Below, one piece after another: positions 10,479 to 20,302 of a stretch of 64,000 nucleotides of DNA; within the stretch, counting starts at the first letter, position 1; every line of letters begins with the position of its first letter. The notes under the pieces are model-generated. The model was given only the letters and a program-made list of their open reading frames with translations. It was not told where the DNA came from and ran no database searches. The DNA is from Pycnococcus provasolii. Lineage: Eukaryota; Chlorophyta; Pseudoscourfieldiophyceae; Pseudoscourfieldiales; Pycnococcaceae. The position numbers and the translations under genes were made by a program. The DNA lies in contig OW568866.1 of NCBI GenBank assembly GCA_938743325.2, forward strand, positions 248,001-312,000. Reading direction: 5' to 3'.

Positions 10479-10673
10479 CTCATACAGTAATGAAGTGTAC
10501 TTTACTCTGTCCAACGGTCGGCCATTCACACCGTTCACTTTCATCGTTCAGCACATTCACCGGTGCCATTCACTGCGCGTTTTCGTACACGGCGCATTGG
10601 CGCAGGCGATTTCGAAGGTTGTATCACACTATCAGGGCGCTTTCGTTGGCGTAGTGAGGGCTCCGGTTGCGAA
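10479..10673 (+). repeat. Dispersed noncoding repeat, copy A
   Basis: A stretch of about 190 bp that recurs, inverted and by eye roughly 80% identical, at 43121-43307. It begins near CTCATACAGTAATGAAGT and ends near CTCCGGTTGCGA. Inside are several CATTCAC or GTTCACTTTCA motifs and the conserved core TATCAGGGCGCTTTCGTTGG. It lies between the 3' ends of two convergent genes and has no open frame shared with the other copy. Confidence 0.85.
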
Positions 10674-10702
10674 GATGTGAGGAAAAGTAGAAATGAAAGT
10701 TA

Positions 10703-11785
10703 CTAGGATGGCGTATGCTCGAGATGTGGTGCCGCCGCTGCCATAAGGTGCTCAGCCATATTGATCAAATCCACGAGATCGTCGTCGCCGCCGACGAAAG
10801 GTTGTGACCGAGGCACTGCTGAAGGTGGTGGTGGCGCGCTGGACTCGGCAGCGCCGCCTTCACCGCCAACGCCGTAAACGTCGTTGGCATCGTCGGCCTC
10901 CACTTCCTCGAAAAAAAAGCGTCCTGTCGCACCAACACTGGGATCGAAGCGTAGAATGCGCCGCCGCCCTTCAGCCGACGGCTGCTCCTCCGGCACAAGC
11001 CCTGGGCGCTCGAAAGCCGCGGGAGAAGTCGTCGGCTCAAGGGTGGCGGCGCATTCTACGCTTGCAGGAACCGCCGCTGGCGCGGAAGCACGCAACTTCG
11101 CCTCCATCGCACGTGCGAACGGTCCAGGCTCGCTCGCAAGTGCGACGCCACTTCTTCTATCCTCCAGCTTTCGCTGGTATTGCCGCAGCAAGCCGAGCGC
11201 GTGCGCAAGCTTCGAGCGAAGCTGCGCGTTGTCCGCAACAATCTCCGCATTCTGCTCTCGCAGGCGCCCCATGCGCGTATCCGCCTCCGCCGTGTGCTTT
11301 GCCAGCGCAGCCCTTGCTTCCTCGCACGAGCTCTTCCACCGCGCCGTCTCGCGCTGCAGCGACACCACCTGTGCAACCAGCCCCGCAACGCGTCGTTTGT
11401 CCTCGAGACAGAGGTCCTTGAGCCTGGCTGGCTTTGCCGCAAGCGTCACGGGGCTGGGCAACGCCGTGTCGTCCACCTGCACGGGCAGCGGCCTTTCCAT
11501 CCGTCGTCTCAGCATGGCCTCGAACTCGCGCGCGGCGGTCGCCGCCGACTCGCGCGCGCCCGAGCCTTTTGAGTTGACTGATGCTGACGCGGTGTGCTGC
11601 GCCTTGCGTCGCGCCGTGTGCCCTTGCACGCGCGCAGCCGCCGCGCGCGCCGCGGATGCTGCAGCCTCGAACGCCTCGCGCGTTCCCGGCTTGGGCGTCG
11701 ACAGGCTTGATCCGAACGCGTGCGTGTTTGGCGTGAACATTTGTGTTCTCCGGCCGTGCAAGTCGTACGACGCCGACGTGGGCAT
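10703..11785 (-). CDS. Coiled-coil protein, hinderin-like
   Basis: A 360-residue protein. Residues 1-120 are Ala/Arg-rich and disordered. Near residue 127 it has LKDLCLEDKRRVAGLVAQVV, followed by about 90 residues of coiled coil ending in a leucine- and Gln-rich LLRQYQRKLE. The C-terminal 130 residues are disordered with an acidic patch. The KDLC-EDKRR start of the coil recalls hinderin (KIAA1328), but this comes from memory of one short motif and is tentative. The ATG at 11785 is the first in frame. It converges with the gene ending at 10450. Confidence 0.55.
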   Translation of the reverse strand: MPTSASYDLHGRRTQMFTPNTHAFGSSLSTPKPGTREAFEAAASAARAAAARVQGHTARRKAQHTASASVNSKGSGARESAATAAREFEAMLRRRMERPLPVQVDDTALPSPVTLAAKPARLKDLCLEDKRRVAGLVAQVVSLQRETARWKSSCEEARAALAKHTAEADTRMGRLREQNAEIVADNAQLRSKLAHALGLLRQYQRKLEDRRSGVALASEPGPFARAMEAKLRASAPAAVPASVECAATLEPTTSPAAFERPGLVPEEQPSAEGRRRILRFDPSVGATGRFFFEEVEADDANDVYGVGGEGGAAESSAPPPPSAVPRSQPFVGGDDDLVDLINMAEHLMAAAAPHLEHTPS

Positions 11786-12752
11786 GTTTTAATAACAAAC
11801 GTTTGGGGATGCACAGGCAACACGAGCGTTGGTGAAAGTGCCAACAGACTGTCGCTGGAAGTGAGGAGGACACTATCGTAGTCAGGCAGGGAGGCAGACT
11901 ACGAGACTACAAGTGCGCACGCAAGGCCTGCCCAGCGAGTGCGCTACTTACAGTACGCAAGCAAACGCGACTAAATGAAATGAAATGGAAATGAAGTGGA
12001 AATGAGGAGGATGGCGAGTGGCCGTGCTGCATGATGCGCGTGGGCGGGAAAAGCGACGAAACAAAAGCGGAGACAAAGCAGCAGACTGGCAAAGCAGGCG
12101 ACGAAAGGAAGAGTGCGAGGGAGGGAGGCATACACAAGGCAGCAAGGAGCTTCGAAGACGTACACCATGACACCACAAAAGACGTCGTCGTGAACGTGTT
12201 CGTGAGGAATGAGGAACGTGTTGTTGTTCCTCTTCATGATGCTTATCAAGTGCTGATCCTCGTAGCTGCGTTCCTCAATCACCATGTATGTGCCTCACCA
12301 ATTCACCATGTGCCTCACCATGGACAGTTTCGTCCGCTGCTCAAGCTGGTCATAAGTAGCTGGTCATAAGTAGCTGTTCAGCCAATCAGCCTGAGTATTG
12401 AGTGCTTCTTACCAACTAGATGGTAAAGTTTACATACTTCGTGCAAGCTCTTGCTTGTCACCACCACGTCGTTCAGTCGACAATTTCGTTCCCCACAACA
12501 CAACACAACACAACTTTTTATTGAAATGAAATGTGCACAGGAAAGCAAACAAACAACACACGCGGCTCATTCTCATTTCGGATTTCAGGTAACTCACATG
12601 CACGTTTGACTTTGGCCATTTGTGCGTCTTATTTATTTATTAGGGACTCACTTGTTGATTGACTCACTTGTTGCTGTCTGTTTTTGACTCGTGCTATTGT
12701 AGTTCTTACAGCACACACGTTGGATTGTGTCTCCTCCACTTAGATACCTTGG
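11786..12752. other. Long spacer between divergent genes
   Basis: No gene is supported. The sequence has purine-rich simple repeats (ATGAAATGAAATGG near 11975), a direct duplication of GGTCATAAGTAGCT near 12350, repeated TGCCTCACCA near 12290-12320, an ACACA run near 12497 and a TTATTTATTTA tract near 12630. It must hold the promoters of both flanking genes. Confidence 0.5.
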
Positions 12753-13859
12753 ATGATCGTTCACGGCCTGTGCCTCTACAAGACGCTCACCGGCGCCTGC
12801 CTGCACGCAACCACGTACACGCCAGACTTCGGACTCGCGTCGTCGGCCGCGCAGAAGGTTGGAGGAGGACACGACGCTTCGGGAGCAGGAGCAGCAGCCT
12901 TAACGGCCAACGGCGGAATGGCACTGGCGGCTATGCTCAGCGCGCTGCAGATGCACGCGAAACAGGCAATCACGGCGCTGGACATGAACGAAACTACTGG
13001 CTTGCTGGACGAGAACGCCGCAGAAGGAGAAAGGAACGCAGCAGCCACGACGTCGTCGTCCATGCCAATGGTCAGGTGGGAAGCGAGCGACGCCGCGCTG
13101 CACTTCGCGGAGGACGAACAACGCGGCCTTGCCATCGCGTTGGCGGTGGACGCTAGCGCTGTGCCTGAATCGCTCGGCGCAAAACTTGCTCAGCAAGTGC
13201 TTGGCGCGCTCGTCGAAAAATACGACAAAGCGCAAGCGAAGGCGAAGGCTCGTGCGGATGCTGAAGAGGCGGCTGGGAGGGCGCTCACGCCTGCGCGTGC
13301 CGCTGCCGCCGTGCGCATACGCGGCGCGGACAAAACGCTCGCCAACGTGTGGCGAGACCTTCCCGCAAAACTTGCCGCCTCCGTCGGAGAAACGGCGGGT
13401 GCGAAGTGGGTGTACGCGGCGTCAGAGGGTGACGTTTGCGCGACAACGGCGCCAGCTTCGCCGCCGCCGCGTGCGACACCTGCACGCGCACGTTCGGCGT
13501 TTCTCTGCGCATGCTTTGGCGGCGGTGGCGCGTCGGCGGATTCACACATCGTCGCGCCACCACCTCCGCCGCCGTCAGCCGCGGCGGCGCATGCACCCGA
13601 AAGTGCTCTTCTGTGGAGGAGCTTATCCTTAGATCGCAAGCCCAACCTTCGCGCGTTGGCGGCCGAGATTCTGCCGCATCTCGACGACGGAGCCGAACGC
13701 GCCAACGTCGTCGCCGTACAAGTTGACGGAGAGAAAGCGCTCCTGCTCGCCACATCTGGATTTGTGGTCGTTGTCGGAGGTGCGTCGAACGAGCCTGCCG
13801 CCGACGCGGGTGTTCGCAAGATTCTCGACGCAATGCGCTTTGCCGCGTCAAATTTGTGA
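12753..13859 (+). CDS. Hypothetical protein with possible longin-like N-terminus
   Basis: A 368-residue protein that I do not recognise with certainty. It begins MIVHGLCLYKTLTGACLHAT. Around residues 110-165 a pattern of strand-helix-strand ends in GLAIALAVDASAVPESLGA and a helix with ALVEKYDKA. This order resembles the longin fold of trafficking proteins, but that is inference. The middle is Ala-rich, then Pro-rich (a Pro run near residue 270). The last 85 residues form a second hydrophobic alpha/beta block (VVAVQVDGEKALLLATSGFVVVVGG). TTTGTAAAC follows the stop as a probable poly(A) signal. Confidence 0.6.
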   Translation: MIVHGLCLYKTLTGACLHATTYTPDFGLASSAAQKVGGGHDASGAGAAALTANGGMALAAMLSALQMHAKQAITALDMNETTGLLDENAAEGERNAAATTSSSMPMVRWEASDAALHFAEDEQRGLAIALAVDASAVPESLGAKLAQQVLGALVEKYDKAQAKAKARADAEEAAGRALTPARAAAAVRIRGADKTLANVWRDLPAKLAASVGETAGAKWVYAASEGDVCATTAPASPPPRATPARARSAFLCACFGGGGASADSHIVAPPPPPPSAAAAHAPESALLWRSLSLDRKPNLRALAAEILPHLDDGAERANVVAVQVDGEKALLLATSGFVVVVGGASNEPAADAGVRKILDAMRFAASNL

Positions 13860-13899
13860 CATGTTTTGTTTGTAAACTTTGAAACTTTTTACATACTTT

Positions 13900-15219
13900 T
13901 TAGTCAAGGTTGCACGCGCGAACACACCTCAAGCCTTTGCGTTCAGCGTCTTGGCGCTCGACAAGCACGACAGGCTTGAAGTTGATGTATGCGATCGCCT
14001 GCCTGCCACCTCCCTCGAAGAGCCACCACGGCGGCGCCTCGCGAGGTCCCTCACGACCAAGACTGGCGCTCGCCTCGTCGGCGTGCACAAAGCGAAAAGG
14101 ACTCGGCGGCGGCTTACCGCCGACGTAGCCGTCGTCCGTGCTGCGACTCTCAAAATCGAGAAGGTTATCTTCAAAGTCGGGCCAAGCTGCCTCCTGCGCG
14201 CTGGCGAGTGCCACAGCCTCTTTGTAGGCACGGCGATCGTACCTCGACGCCTCGTCGAGAGCTGCGGAATCGTCTTCCGAGAGCGAGCTCCGTTCGCGCG
14301 AGCCCGAGCCCGCGTTGTGGTGGCGGTAGCGCGGGTTGCTCAAGCCGGCGACGTGACCAAGACGCAAGATGAAGCTGTTGAAGCGATCTGTCGTGCCAAC
14401 GACGTCGAATGAGCGCAAAATTTCAAGGTAGCGCTGTAAGCTCGCTTCGTCCACGTTGCACTCATCCTGCACCGGCTTGCGCTCGCCAGTGGCTGGGTCG
14501 AGCGGCGGGTCACGCATCTGCGGCGTGCACATACTGCCGAGAGTCTCGCGCACCTGCATGTCGTGCACACTCCTGGCCCAGTCTGCGACGGTCGTGCCGT
14601 ACTCTCTCGGGCGGTTCTGCTGCTCTCTCTTAATGTAGTAGTTATAGAAGCTGAGGTACTGCTTGAGCGGGTCACGCACGAGTATGCTCGTCGTGACCTT
14701 GCAGTGAGGAAAGTCGCTCTTTATTTTATGCACGTCAGCAAGCACCTCGTCGAACGACTCGGCACACCACCTCTCCGGCCAGTTGCCCCGCACTTCGACG
14801 AGCACACGAGGCCCATCCTCGTTCCGCTGACCTGCCGCCTGTCTGAACTTGGTGACGAGGTCGTCCCACTGCTCGCGCTTGAATCCGTACACCAGTGGGT
14901 ACTCCCACTCCCCCATGGCTGTATTTTTATCGAACACGAACCGTATCGTCGTTCCTCCCGTCTTGCTGACGTGCCGGAACAGGTGCAGGCCGCACGACGG
15001 CAGTCCCGTGTCTTCGGATGATGGCGTCAGCTCAACCAGACGATCGGGAGCGCGCGAGGCGGGTGTCGGCCCCCGCTCGCGCTCGAACCCGCCACCGTCG
15101 CCTCGCGCGAACTTGCGCGGGTGCCACGACCGCGGCGACGCGGACGCCACGGCGCTCGAGGCGGCGACGGCCCATGCGAGCAGCAGCATGGGCCGCAGGA
15201 CGACGGTGAGCTTCGGCAT
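13900..15219 (-). CDS. Secretory-pathway sulfotransferase
   Basis: A 439-residue probable Golgi carbohydrate sulfotransferase, transferring sulfate from PAPS to a glycan. The ATG at 15219 gives a hydrophobic N-terminal segment (VVLRPMLLLAWAVAASSAVA), a signal peptide or type II anchor. The 5'-phosphosulfate-binding loop is HVSKTGGTTIR (near residue 86), and the 3'-phosphate motif is SILVRDPLKQYLSFYNYY. The acceptor specificity cannot be read. A glycosyltransferase-like gene lies 130 bp upstream on the same strand, so the two may act on the same secreted or cell-surface polysaccharide. A TTAGGG-type motif lies about 65 bp before the start. Confidence 0.8.
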   Translation of the reverse strand: MPKLTVVLRPMLLLAWAVAASSAVASASPRSWHPRKFARGDGGGFERERGPTPASRAPDRLVELTPSSEDTGLPSCGLHLFRHVSKTGGTTIRFVFDKNTAMGEWEYPLVYGFKREQWDDLVTKFRQAAGQRNEDGPRVLVEVRGNWPERWCAESFDEVLADVHKIKSDFPHCKVTTSILVRDPLKQYLSFYNYYIKREQQNRPREYGTTVADWARSVHDMQVRETLGSMCTPQMRDPPLDPATGERKPVQDECNVDEASLQRYLEILRSFDVVGTTDRFNSFILRLGHVAGLSNPRYRHHNAGSGSRERSSLSEDDSAALDEASRYDRRAYKEAVALASAQEAAWPDFEDNLLDFESRSTDDGYVGGKPPPSPFRFVHADEASASLGREGPREAPPWWLFEGGGRQAIAYINFKPVVLVERQDAERKGLRCVRACNLD

Positions 15220-15280
15220 CGCGAGCACCGCTCGAGAGCGAGGGTGGTGCGGCCAAAAGGGGAGGGAAGGGAAGAGGGGG

Positions 15281-15303
15281 AAAGGGGTTAGGGTGTAGGG
15301 TTA
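15281..15303 (-). promoter_or_regulatory. TTAGGG-like motif upstream of sulfotransferase
   Basis: GGGGTTAGGGTGTAGGGTTAG lies 60-85 bp before the sulfotransferase ATG. It is one of many such upstream motifs in this window. Function is inferred from recurrence only. Confidence 0.4.
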
Positions 15304-15349
15304 GTATCGTAAAGTACACATCTGGATAGAGTAGCTTACATGTTTCACA

Positions 15350-16687
15350 TCAGGCCGCGTGGGACGGAACGCGCCTGTGACGAGCACGCAGAGCCGCCAG
15401 CTGCGCACGCGCGGACTTCGCGCGCGCGCGAACAGATGGATGGTAGTGATGCGACTCGTATTTGCGAGGTAGGGGATGGTGCGCTGGAGCTCGCAGAGGA
15501 ATCAAAGTCGTTTCTGGATCTCTGGCGCTGGCGCAGAGACTGCGCAGCACGGCGCACGTGGTGTTGGATATGGCGCTCGTGCGCTCTGGGCCGATGTAGT
15601 TCTGCGTCGCCAACGTTGCGTCCACAATCCTATTGCGGTTGTTCGCCTGCAGGATCGAAGTGACGTCTGAAGGACGGAGCTGGCCACGCGTGAGCCTTCC
15701 CTCTGGTGCGGCAGCGTTCGTGAACATGACGCCGAGCGAGGCATACTCGCGATCGAGTTCGGCGTCCGCGCTATGAGGCATGAGCACGGGAACACCTTGG
15801 CGAAGTACCTGGTTCACGCGGTGCGTAAGCAGCGGACACTCGTCGTAGAAGTAGTCAACGAATACCAGCTTCGCCTCGCGTATCTTGGCAACGAGGGCAG
15901 CACCCCAAAGTGCACCGTGGCACTCGATGCGCACACCTGGTGCGCGCGTGAGCTCGTTGCAAGTGCGCCTTCGCTGAGGATGGCCCATGTTCCCGAAAAA
16001 GACTGCGTCGATGGGTCTTCGGTGAACGAGTTCGCTCGCGTCTTCGCGCGTCATGACGCTTCCCCTTGGTACGCCCGTGCTTTCGTGCCACGTGTTCACG
16101 ACGTCCGGCGGGTCCGTGGCTGATAGTGGCAAGACTTCGCAGGGCACTTGGAGTTCCTTCCTCCAGTAGTTGCAGTTGTGAGGCGAGAAGTCCCAGAGTG
16201 CGGTCGCCTTTCTCATGCGTTGGCGCACGTCGTGTCCAAGCCACGCGCTGGTTAGAATTTCCATGTTGTACCACGCGTTTTGCACATTCGCGGATGTCGC
16301 TTTGACTTCGTCGTCGCGGTGGAAGATGACGCGCACGGTTTGCAGTTCCGGCGGGCACTCGGAGAGGCACCCGTTTCTCCGCGCGTTTTCGATGGACGCC
16401 GTCAAGCCTCTCTTGTTGGCTTGGAAGTAGTTGTCCGCGATGGTTCCGTACGTGAACTGCGGCCCCGACAACGAAGAAGAATCTGATAAGGCTGATGATG
16501 AGGCGGCCGAGACAACGACGACTATTGCATGTGCAATCATCATCATCATCATTATGACACTCATCCTCATCACATGATTATTGACACACGGTCTTCTGTT
16601 ATTATGATGATTAAAGGTATCATGCAAATAACCAAATCGAAACCGCCGACAAATGACGTGACGAGAACTGTAAGAATACATTGCCAT
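15350..16687 (-). CDS. Glycosyltransferase-like membrane protein
   Basis: A 445-residue protein starting at the ATG at 16687; the open frame extends further upstream, but the later Met fits better. A hydrophobic segment near residues 40-65 (MSVIMMMMMIAHAIVVVVSA) is a probable signal anchor. The lumenal part contains a GT-B-like C-terminal block: IDAVFFGNMGHPQRRRTCNEL, KLVFVDYFYDECPLLTHRVNQVLRQGVPVLMP. This pattern of a donor-site strand, then a helix, then a Gly-x-Pro-Val strand is typical of glycosyltransferases. I cannot name the family. It is tandem with the sulfotransferase. Confidence 0.55.
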   Translation of the reverse strand: MAMYSYSSRHVICRRFRFGYLHDTFNHHNNRRPCVNNHVMRMSVIMMMMMIAHAIVVVVSAASSSALSDSSSLSGPQFTYGTIADNYFQANKRGLTASIENARRNGCLSECPPELQTVRVIFHRDDEVKATSANVQNAWYNMEILTSAWLGHDVRQRMRKATALWDFSPHNCNYWRKELQVPCEVLPLSATDPPDVVNTWHESTGVPRGSVMTREDASELVHRRPIDAVFFGNMGHPQRRRTCNELTRAPGVRIECHGALWGAALVAKIREAKLVFVDYFYDECPLLTHRVNQVLRQGVPVLMPHSADAELDREYASLGVMFTNAAAPEGRLTRGQLRPSDVTSILQANNRNRIVDATLATQNYIGPERTSAISNTTCAVLRSLCASARDPETTLIPLRAPAHHPLPRKYESHHYHPSVRARAKSARAQLAALRARHRRVPSHAA

Positions 16688-16976
16688 GTTAAGAGATCGA
16701 AATGACAGGCACGGGAAAGTTGAATTAATCCACTTAATTAAAAGGGGGAACTTCCCAAGCAAGGGGAGGCCGCTGGTAAGTACTAGTAAGTAGGGGATCC
16801 GTCGTAGGTCCACCAGTTCACCAACTGTCCCCCCCCTGGCCCTATGGAACTGCTTTCCCCTCCTTTGCTTTCCCCCCCCTCACCACTGGCACGTGGGCTC
16901 AGAACCCTACGCGCAAGTTGCCCATCACAACACACCTCTTTTCGTTTAGTTTAGTTTCGTGTTCGAAGGGATATAC

Positions 16977-18284
16977 ATGGCGCCCGTTCATGTTCATGTT
17001 CATGAACCGGAGCCACTGACAGTACTGGTGCTTGAGTGCTCGCTGTGGAACGAGCGCGCATTCACGCGGGCGCCTCGTCCCATCTCAGACCCGTCCGCAT
17101 CGCCTCTGCTCGACCTATACGTCTGGCCAAACTGCGCCAAGCTCAACTCGCTGCATCATCAGTCCAAGCCTTCGCCTTCGCCTTCGCGTAACAACGTGTG
17201 CGTGGTGACATTCAGAGCGAGACCGCTATTGAACGCACGCGCATGCCCCGTGATTTCGACGGGAGTTCCCATGACACTCACAGAAGCGAAAGAATTCGCT
17301 GAAAAAGCAGCGACGCAACTCGCACCCCTGCCGTTCGCATCGGCGCTCGCGGAGGCGCTCGCGGAGGCGAAGCGAGTCGTCGACGTCGACGCGGCGCGAA
17401 GGGCGAACAAAGCAGGGGCGGCGCACCCGAACGCGCACGTTGTACTCAGCATCGCAAGCCCCACGTGGGAAAGAGACGCGACCGCGGCAACCAACCAGGC
17501 GGCTGCGGCGCTCACCGCCGCGGGGGTGTCTCTCAGCGTCGTCGCGCCGAACATGCAGGCGAACGTGTGGGAAGCCATGCAGAGCCTTCTAGGACTCAAA
17601 GACTCGACGGACGTCGCGGCTAAGGGTGTCGCGCCAGGACACTTAGTCCTGCTGTCGCGAAGATGGGTCAACGAAGCAGAAATTGTTCACAGACCGCCAG
17701 GAACGTCAAAGACACAGACGGTTGCACCGCACACTCCAAGCCCAGACACCGTGCTACAGCCGACGACCAATTCTGGACCACTTGCCGCCATACCCACCTC
17801 CGCACCCGCACCCGCACCCGCATCCGCCGCTGGAGCAACAGGCGCCATGCCGCAGACGCAGACGCAACCCCCCCGAGTTTCCGCACACTGGAGCGGTAAG
17901 CTGATTCTCGAACCGAACGCCGTTGCGTCGCAGCCGCAGGAGGTGGAGTTGTGGGCCATGCAGGCGATCGGCGCTGACGCCGCTTCTGTGGCTGACTTAG
18001 CGCGGTTCCCCGCACAGCTGCGCGTGACTGCCGAACGTCAGTTTGTGAAGAAGGAAAAGGTGGTGGAGTGGTGCCAACAGCCAAGGAAGAAGGCGCAGAT
18101 CCACATACCTCAGACAGGACTAACATCACACGGGGGCGCATACGTGCAGACTATGATGAAGAACAGCTACTCTCTTATGATCTCACCTCCCTCGGCTGGT
18201 GCAAATCCCATATTTCTCCTCATTGAGACGGTGAAGGATCCGAGCACGCAGAAGCCTGGCAATCGCCTGTACGCCTACTGGTAA
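16977..18284 (+). CDS. MED25-like Mediator subunit
   Basis: A 435-residue protein probably related to Mediator subunit 25, which links transcription activators to RNA polymerase II. The N-terminal region follows the plant MED25 von Willebrand A layout: LTVLVLECSLWN, then NAHVVLSIASPTWE (near residue 155), GVSLSVVAPNMQANVWEAM and HLVLLSRRWV. A Pro/Thr/Ala linker follows. The C-terminal block, starting SAHWSGKLILEP and ending FLLIETVKDPSTQ, fits a SPOC/ACID-like beta barrel. The match is by pattern memory, not alignment. The ATG at 16977 is the first in frame. It converges with the MFS gene. Confidence 0.55.
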   Translation: MAPVHVHVHEPEPLTVLVLECSLWNERAFTRAPRPISDPSASPLLDLYVWPNCAKLNSLHHQSKPSPSPSRNNVCVVTFRARPLLNARACPVISTGVPMTLTEAKEFAEKAATQLAPLPFASALAEALAEAKRVVDVDAARRANKAGAAHPNAHVVLSIASPTWERDATAATNQAAAALTAAGVSLSVVAPNMQANVWEAMQSLLGLKDSTDVAAKGVAPGHLVLLSRRWVNEAEIVHRPPGTSKTQTVAPHTPSPDTVLQPTTNSGPLAAIPTSAPAPAPASAAGATGAMPQTQTQPPRVSAHWSGKLILEPNAVASQPQEVELWAMQAIGADAASVADLARFPAQLRVTAERQFVKKEKVVEWCQQPRKKAQIHIPQTGLTSHGGAYVQTMMKNSYSLMISPPSAGANPIFLLIETVKDPSTQKPGNRLYAYW

Positions 18285-18382
18285 GCAGAACCCCGTTCAA
18301 CAAAAGACCTAAGATTAAGATTTTGCTCATTCAGTAATGGAACTTTGAGTTTACTTCGCTAACCAGCGCATTGCTTTTACTT

Positions 18383-20302
18383 TTATTGTCCTTCGCCGCC
18401 TAGCTCGCGCTCGATTTCCTCGAGCGTTTTGCCCTTCGTCTCAGGAACACTCGACTGAATGAACAGCCACGCCGCGACGGCGAACGTGGCAAACAGGAAG
18501 TACGTGCCACTCTCACCCAACGAGCTCTGCACCGCGGGGAGGACGAGTGCGACGACAGCATTCGAGCCGAAGTTGGTCAGGGTGGCGCATGCCAGCGCAG
18601 CATTGCGACTTGCGAGAGGGAACACCTCGCCGACAATGAGCCACGAGATGGGTCCGAACGAGATCTGGTACGACGCGACGTACAGGAGAAGAGCACCAAC
18701 ACTCGCGTACGCCACCGGCATGCCGACGAGTGTGGTCACGCCGGACGACATTGAGTACGCCGCGAATCCAAGAAGCACGAGCGCGCCCGTGAGTCCACCA
18801 ACTCCGAGAAGAAGCAGCGGGCGTCGGCCTGCGGAGTCGATGAAGGGTAGGCTCGATGCTGTGGCGAGCAGTTTGAACAGACCAAGTCCCACCGCGACGA
18901 GCTGCGCGACGCCACCTCCAGAAAATCCTGCGGACGACAGGATGTCACTTGCGTAGTACAGCACGCTTGGCTGGCCGGTGATCTGCTGGAAGAGCATCAG
19001 ACCAAGTCCAATTTTGAGGGCACTTCGCGTCGCCCTGATGTTCGCTCCACCGTTCGACGAATCTGCTCCTTCGCCGCGGAGCACTTGCGAGAAGAACTCG
19101 CCGATACTGAGCGTGTTTGCACGCGCTACCTGAGCACCAGCCTCCGTCTCGCGCATCTCGCTGGCGAGTGCACGCCAAGCCGGATCATTTGCATCCGCGC
19201 CAGAATGCGACTTAAGTCCACGCAACTTCGCCAGGTCCTGCGCGGCGGTGAGGCGTGCATCGGCGTTGACGTCGGCGCCGTCCATCTCTGCGGTCAGAAG
19301 CGTGTACCTCGGGCTTTCGGGAACCCAGAGAGCAACGCCAGCGAGAAGAATTCCCGCAAGCGGTGTCGCCACGGCGTATCCGATGCGCCACCCTGCGTCA
19401 ACACCCGAGAGCAGGTAGCTCGACGAGTATCCGAGCAGAATCCCCGCGACGATGAACGCCTCCTTCGCTCCCACGAGAGCGCCGCGCACGGACGGCGGCG
19501 CCGTCTCCGCGATGTAGATGGGTGCGACGTGCATAGCCACGCCGATGCCGAGTCCGTACAGTCCACGGCTGAGCACGAGCGATGCAAAGTCGTTGCTGAA
19601 GTATGTGCAAACGCTACCTCCTATGTACAGCAGAGCCGCGAGCGCGAGTTCCTGCCGGCGTCCAATCGCGTTCCCTCGCAGGAGCACGGCGGCGGAGCCG
19701 ACCAGCGCGCCGTACAAGCTTCCCGATGCGATGAGTCCCGTCTGCAGCGGCGTCAAGTTCGAGCCGGCCCAGCTAACTCCGGCGTGCACTCCCTTGAGTC
19801 CCGTGAGCGCGCCAGAGGTCGCGCCGATGTCGTATCCGAAGAGAAGTCCTCCAATGGCTGGGAAAATGAACAGAAGGAATGTGGCTAGCATGGCGATGTC
19901 AGGTCTTGACGTTCCCGTATCTCCCACCGCAGGGTCAAATTCAGCGGCGCCAGCGGCGTTGCCCTCCTCCGCCTCCTCTGCTGCCGGCGCGACGTCAGCC
20001 TGAAGCACAACTCTCGCGAGGAACTCGTCGCTCGTCTCGTACGACTCGCCCGAGTTTGCTCGTGCCAAGAGCGGCGAGGCGTCCGATATGCTGGGTGCAC
20101 CCGGCGCCGACGACTGCCCTGACCCCTTCCTGCGGTGGAACACGCGCATGCTTTTTACTGACGGCGACGGGGAGTGAAGTGATGCACCACAAGGGTGCGC
20201 GTTTGATACTACTACAGCAGTTCCACGAGAAAAATGAGAAGGATATCGCCTGTGAGCTGATGAGCGAGCAGAGTGAGCGCGATGCAGTCTAGACAGGCGC
20301 AT
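18383..20302 (-). CDS. Plastid sugar transporter (MFS, xylose/H+ symporter-like)
   Basis: A 639-residue member of the MFS sugar porter family, closest in my memory to the plant chloroplast D-xylose-proton symporter-like proteins. Twelve membrane segments start near residue 140 (FLLFIFPAIGGLLFGYDIGATSGA). Sugar-porter signatures are GLYGLGIGVAMHVAPIYIAE, VPESPRY, QQITGQPSVLYYA and, at the end, PETKGKTLEEIE. The ATG at 20302 starts a Ser/Arg-rich, acid-poor leader typical of a transit peptide. A further 40 residues before the membrane part are acidic. The substrate, a hexose or pentose, is unknown. Confidence 0.85.
   Translation of the reverse strand: MRLSRLHRAHSARSSAHRRYPSHFSRGTAVVVSNAHPCGASLHSPSPSVKSMRVFHRRKGSGQSSAPGAPSISDASPLLARANSGESYETSDEFLARVVLQADVAPAAEEAEEGNAAGAAEFDPAVGDTGTSRPDIAMLATFLLFIFPAIGGLLFGYDIGATSGALTGLKGVHAGVSWAGSNLTPLQTGLIASGSLYGALVGSAAVLLRGNAIGRRQELALAALLYIGGSVCTYFSNDFASLVLSRGLYGLGIGVAMHVAPIYIAETAPPSVRGALVGAKEAFIVAGILLGYSSSYLLSGVDAGWRIGYAVATPLAGILLAGVALWVPESPRYTLLTAEMDGADVNADARLTAAQDLAKLRGLKSHSGADANDPAWRALASEMRETEAGAQVARANTLSIGEFFSQVLRGEGADSSNGGANIRATRSALKIGLGLMLFQQITGQPSVLYYASDILSSAGFSGGGVAQLVAVGLGLFKLLATASSLPFIDSAGRRPLLLLGVGGLTGALVLLGFAAYSMSSGVTTLVGMPVAYASVGALLLYVASYQISFGPISWLIVGEVFPLASRNAALACATLTNFGSNAVVALVLPAVQSSLGESGTYFLFATFAVAAWLFIQSSVPETKGKTLEEIERELGGEGQ

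Noticed and set aside
12031-12369. Open frame of 112 residues in the 11786-12752 spacer
   Set aside because: Low-complexity composition, no recognisable motif and overlapping frames on the other strand; not better than chance.
18313-18345. Third copy of the dispersed repeat
   Set aside because: Only about 25 bases (CTCATTCAGTAATGG and flank) resemble the element; too short to claim without a search.
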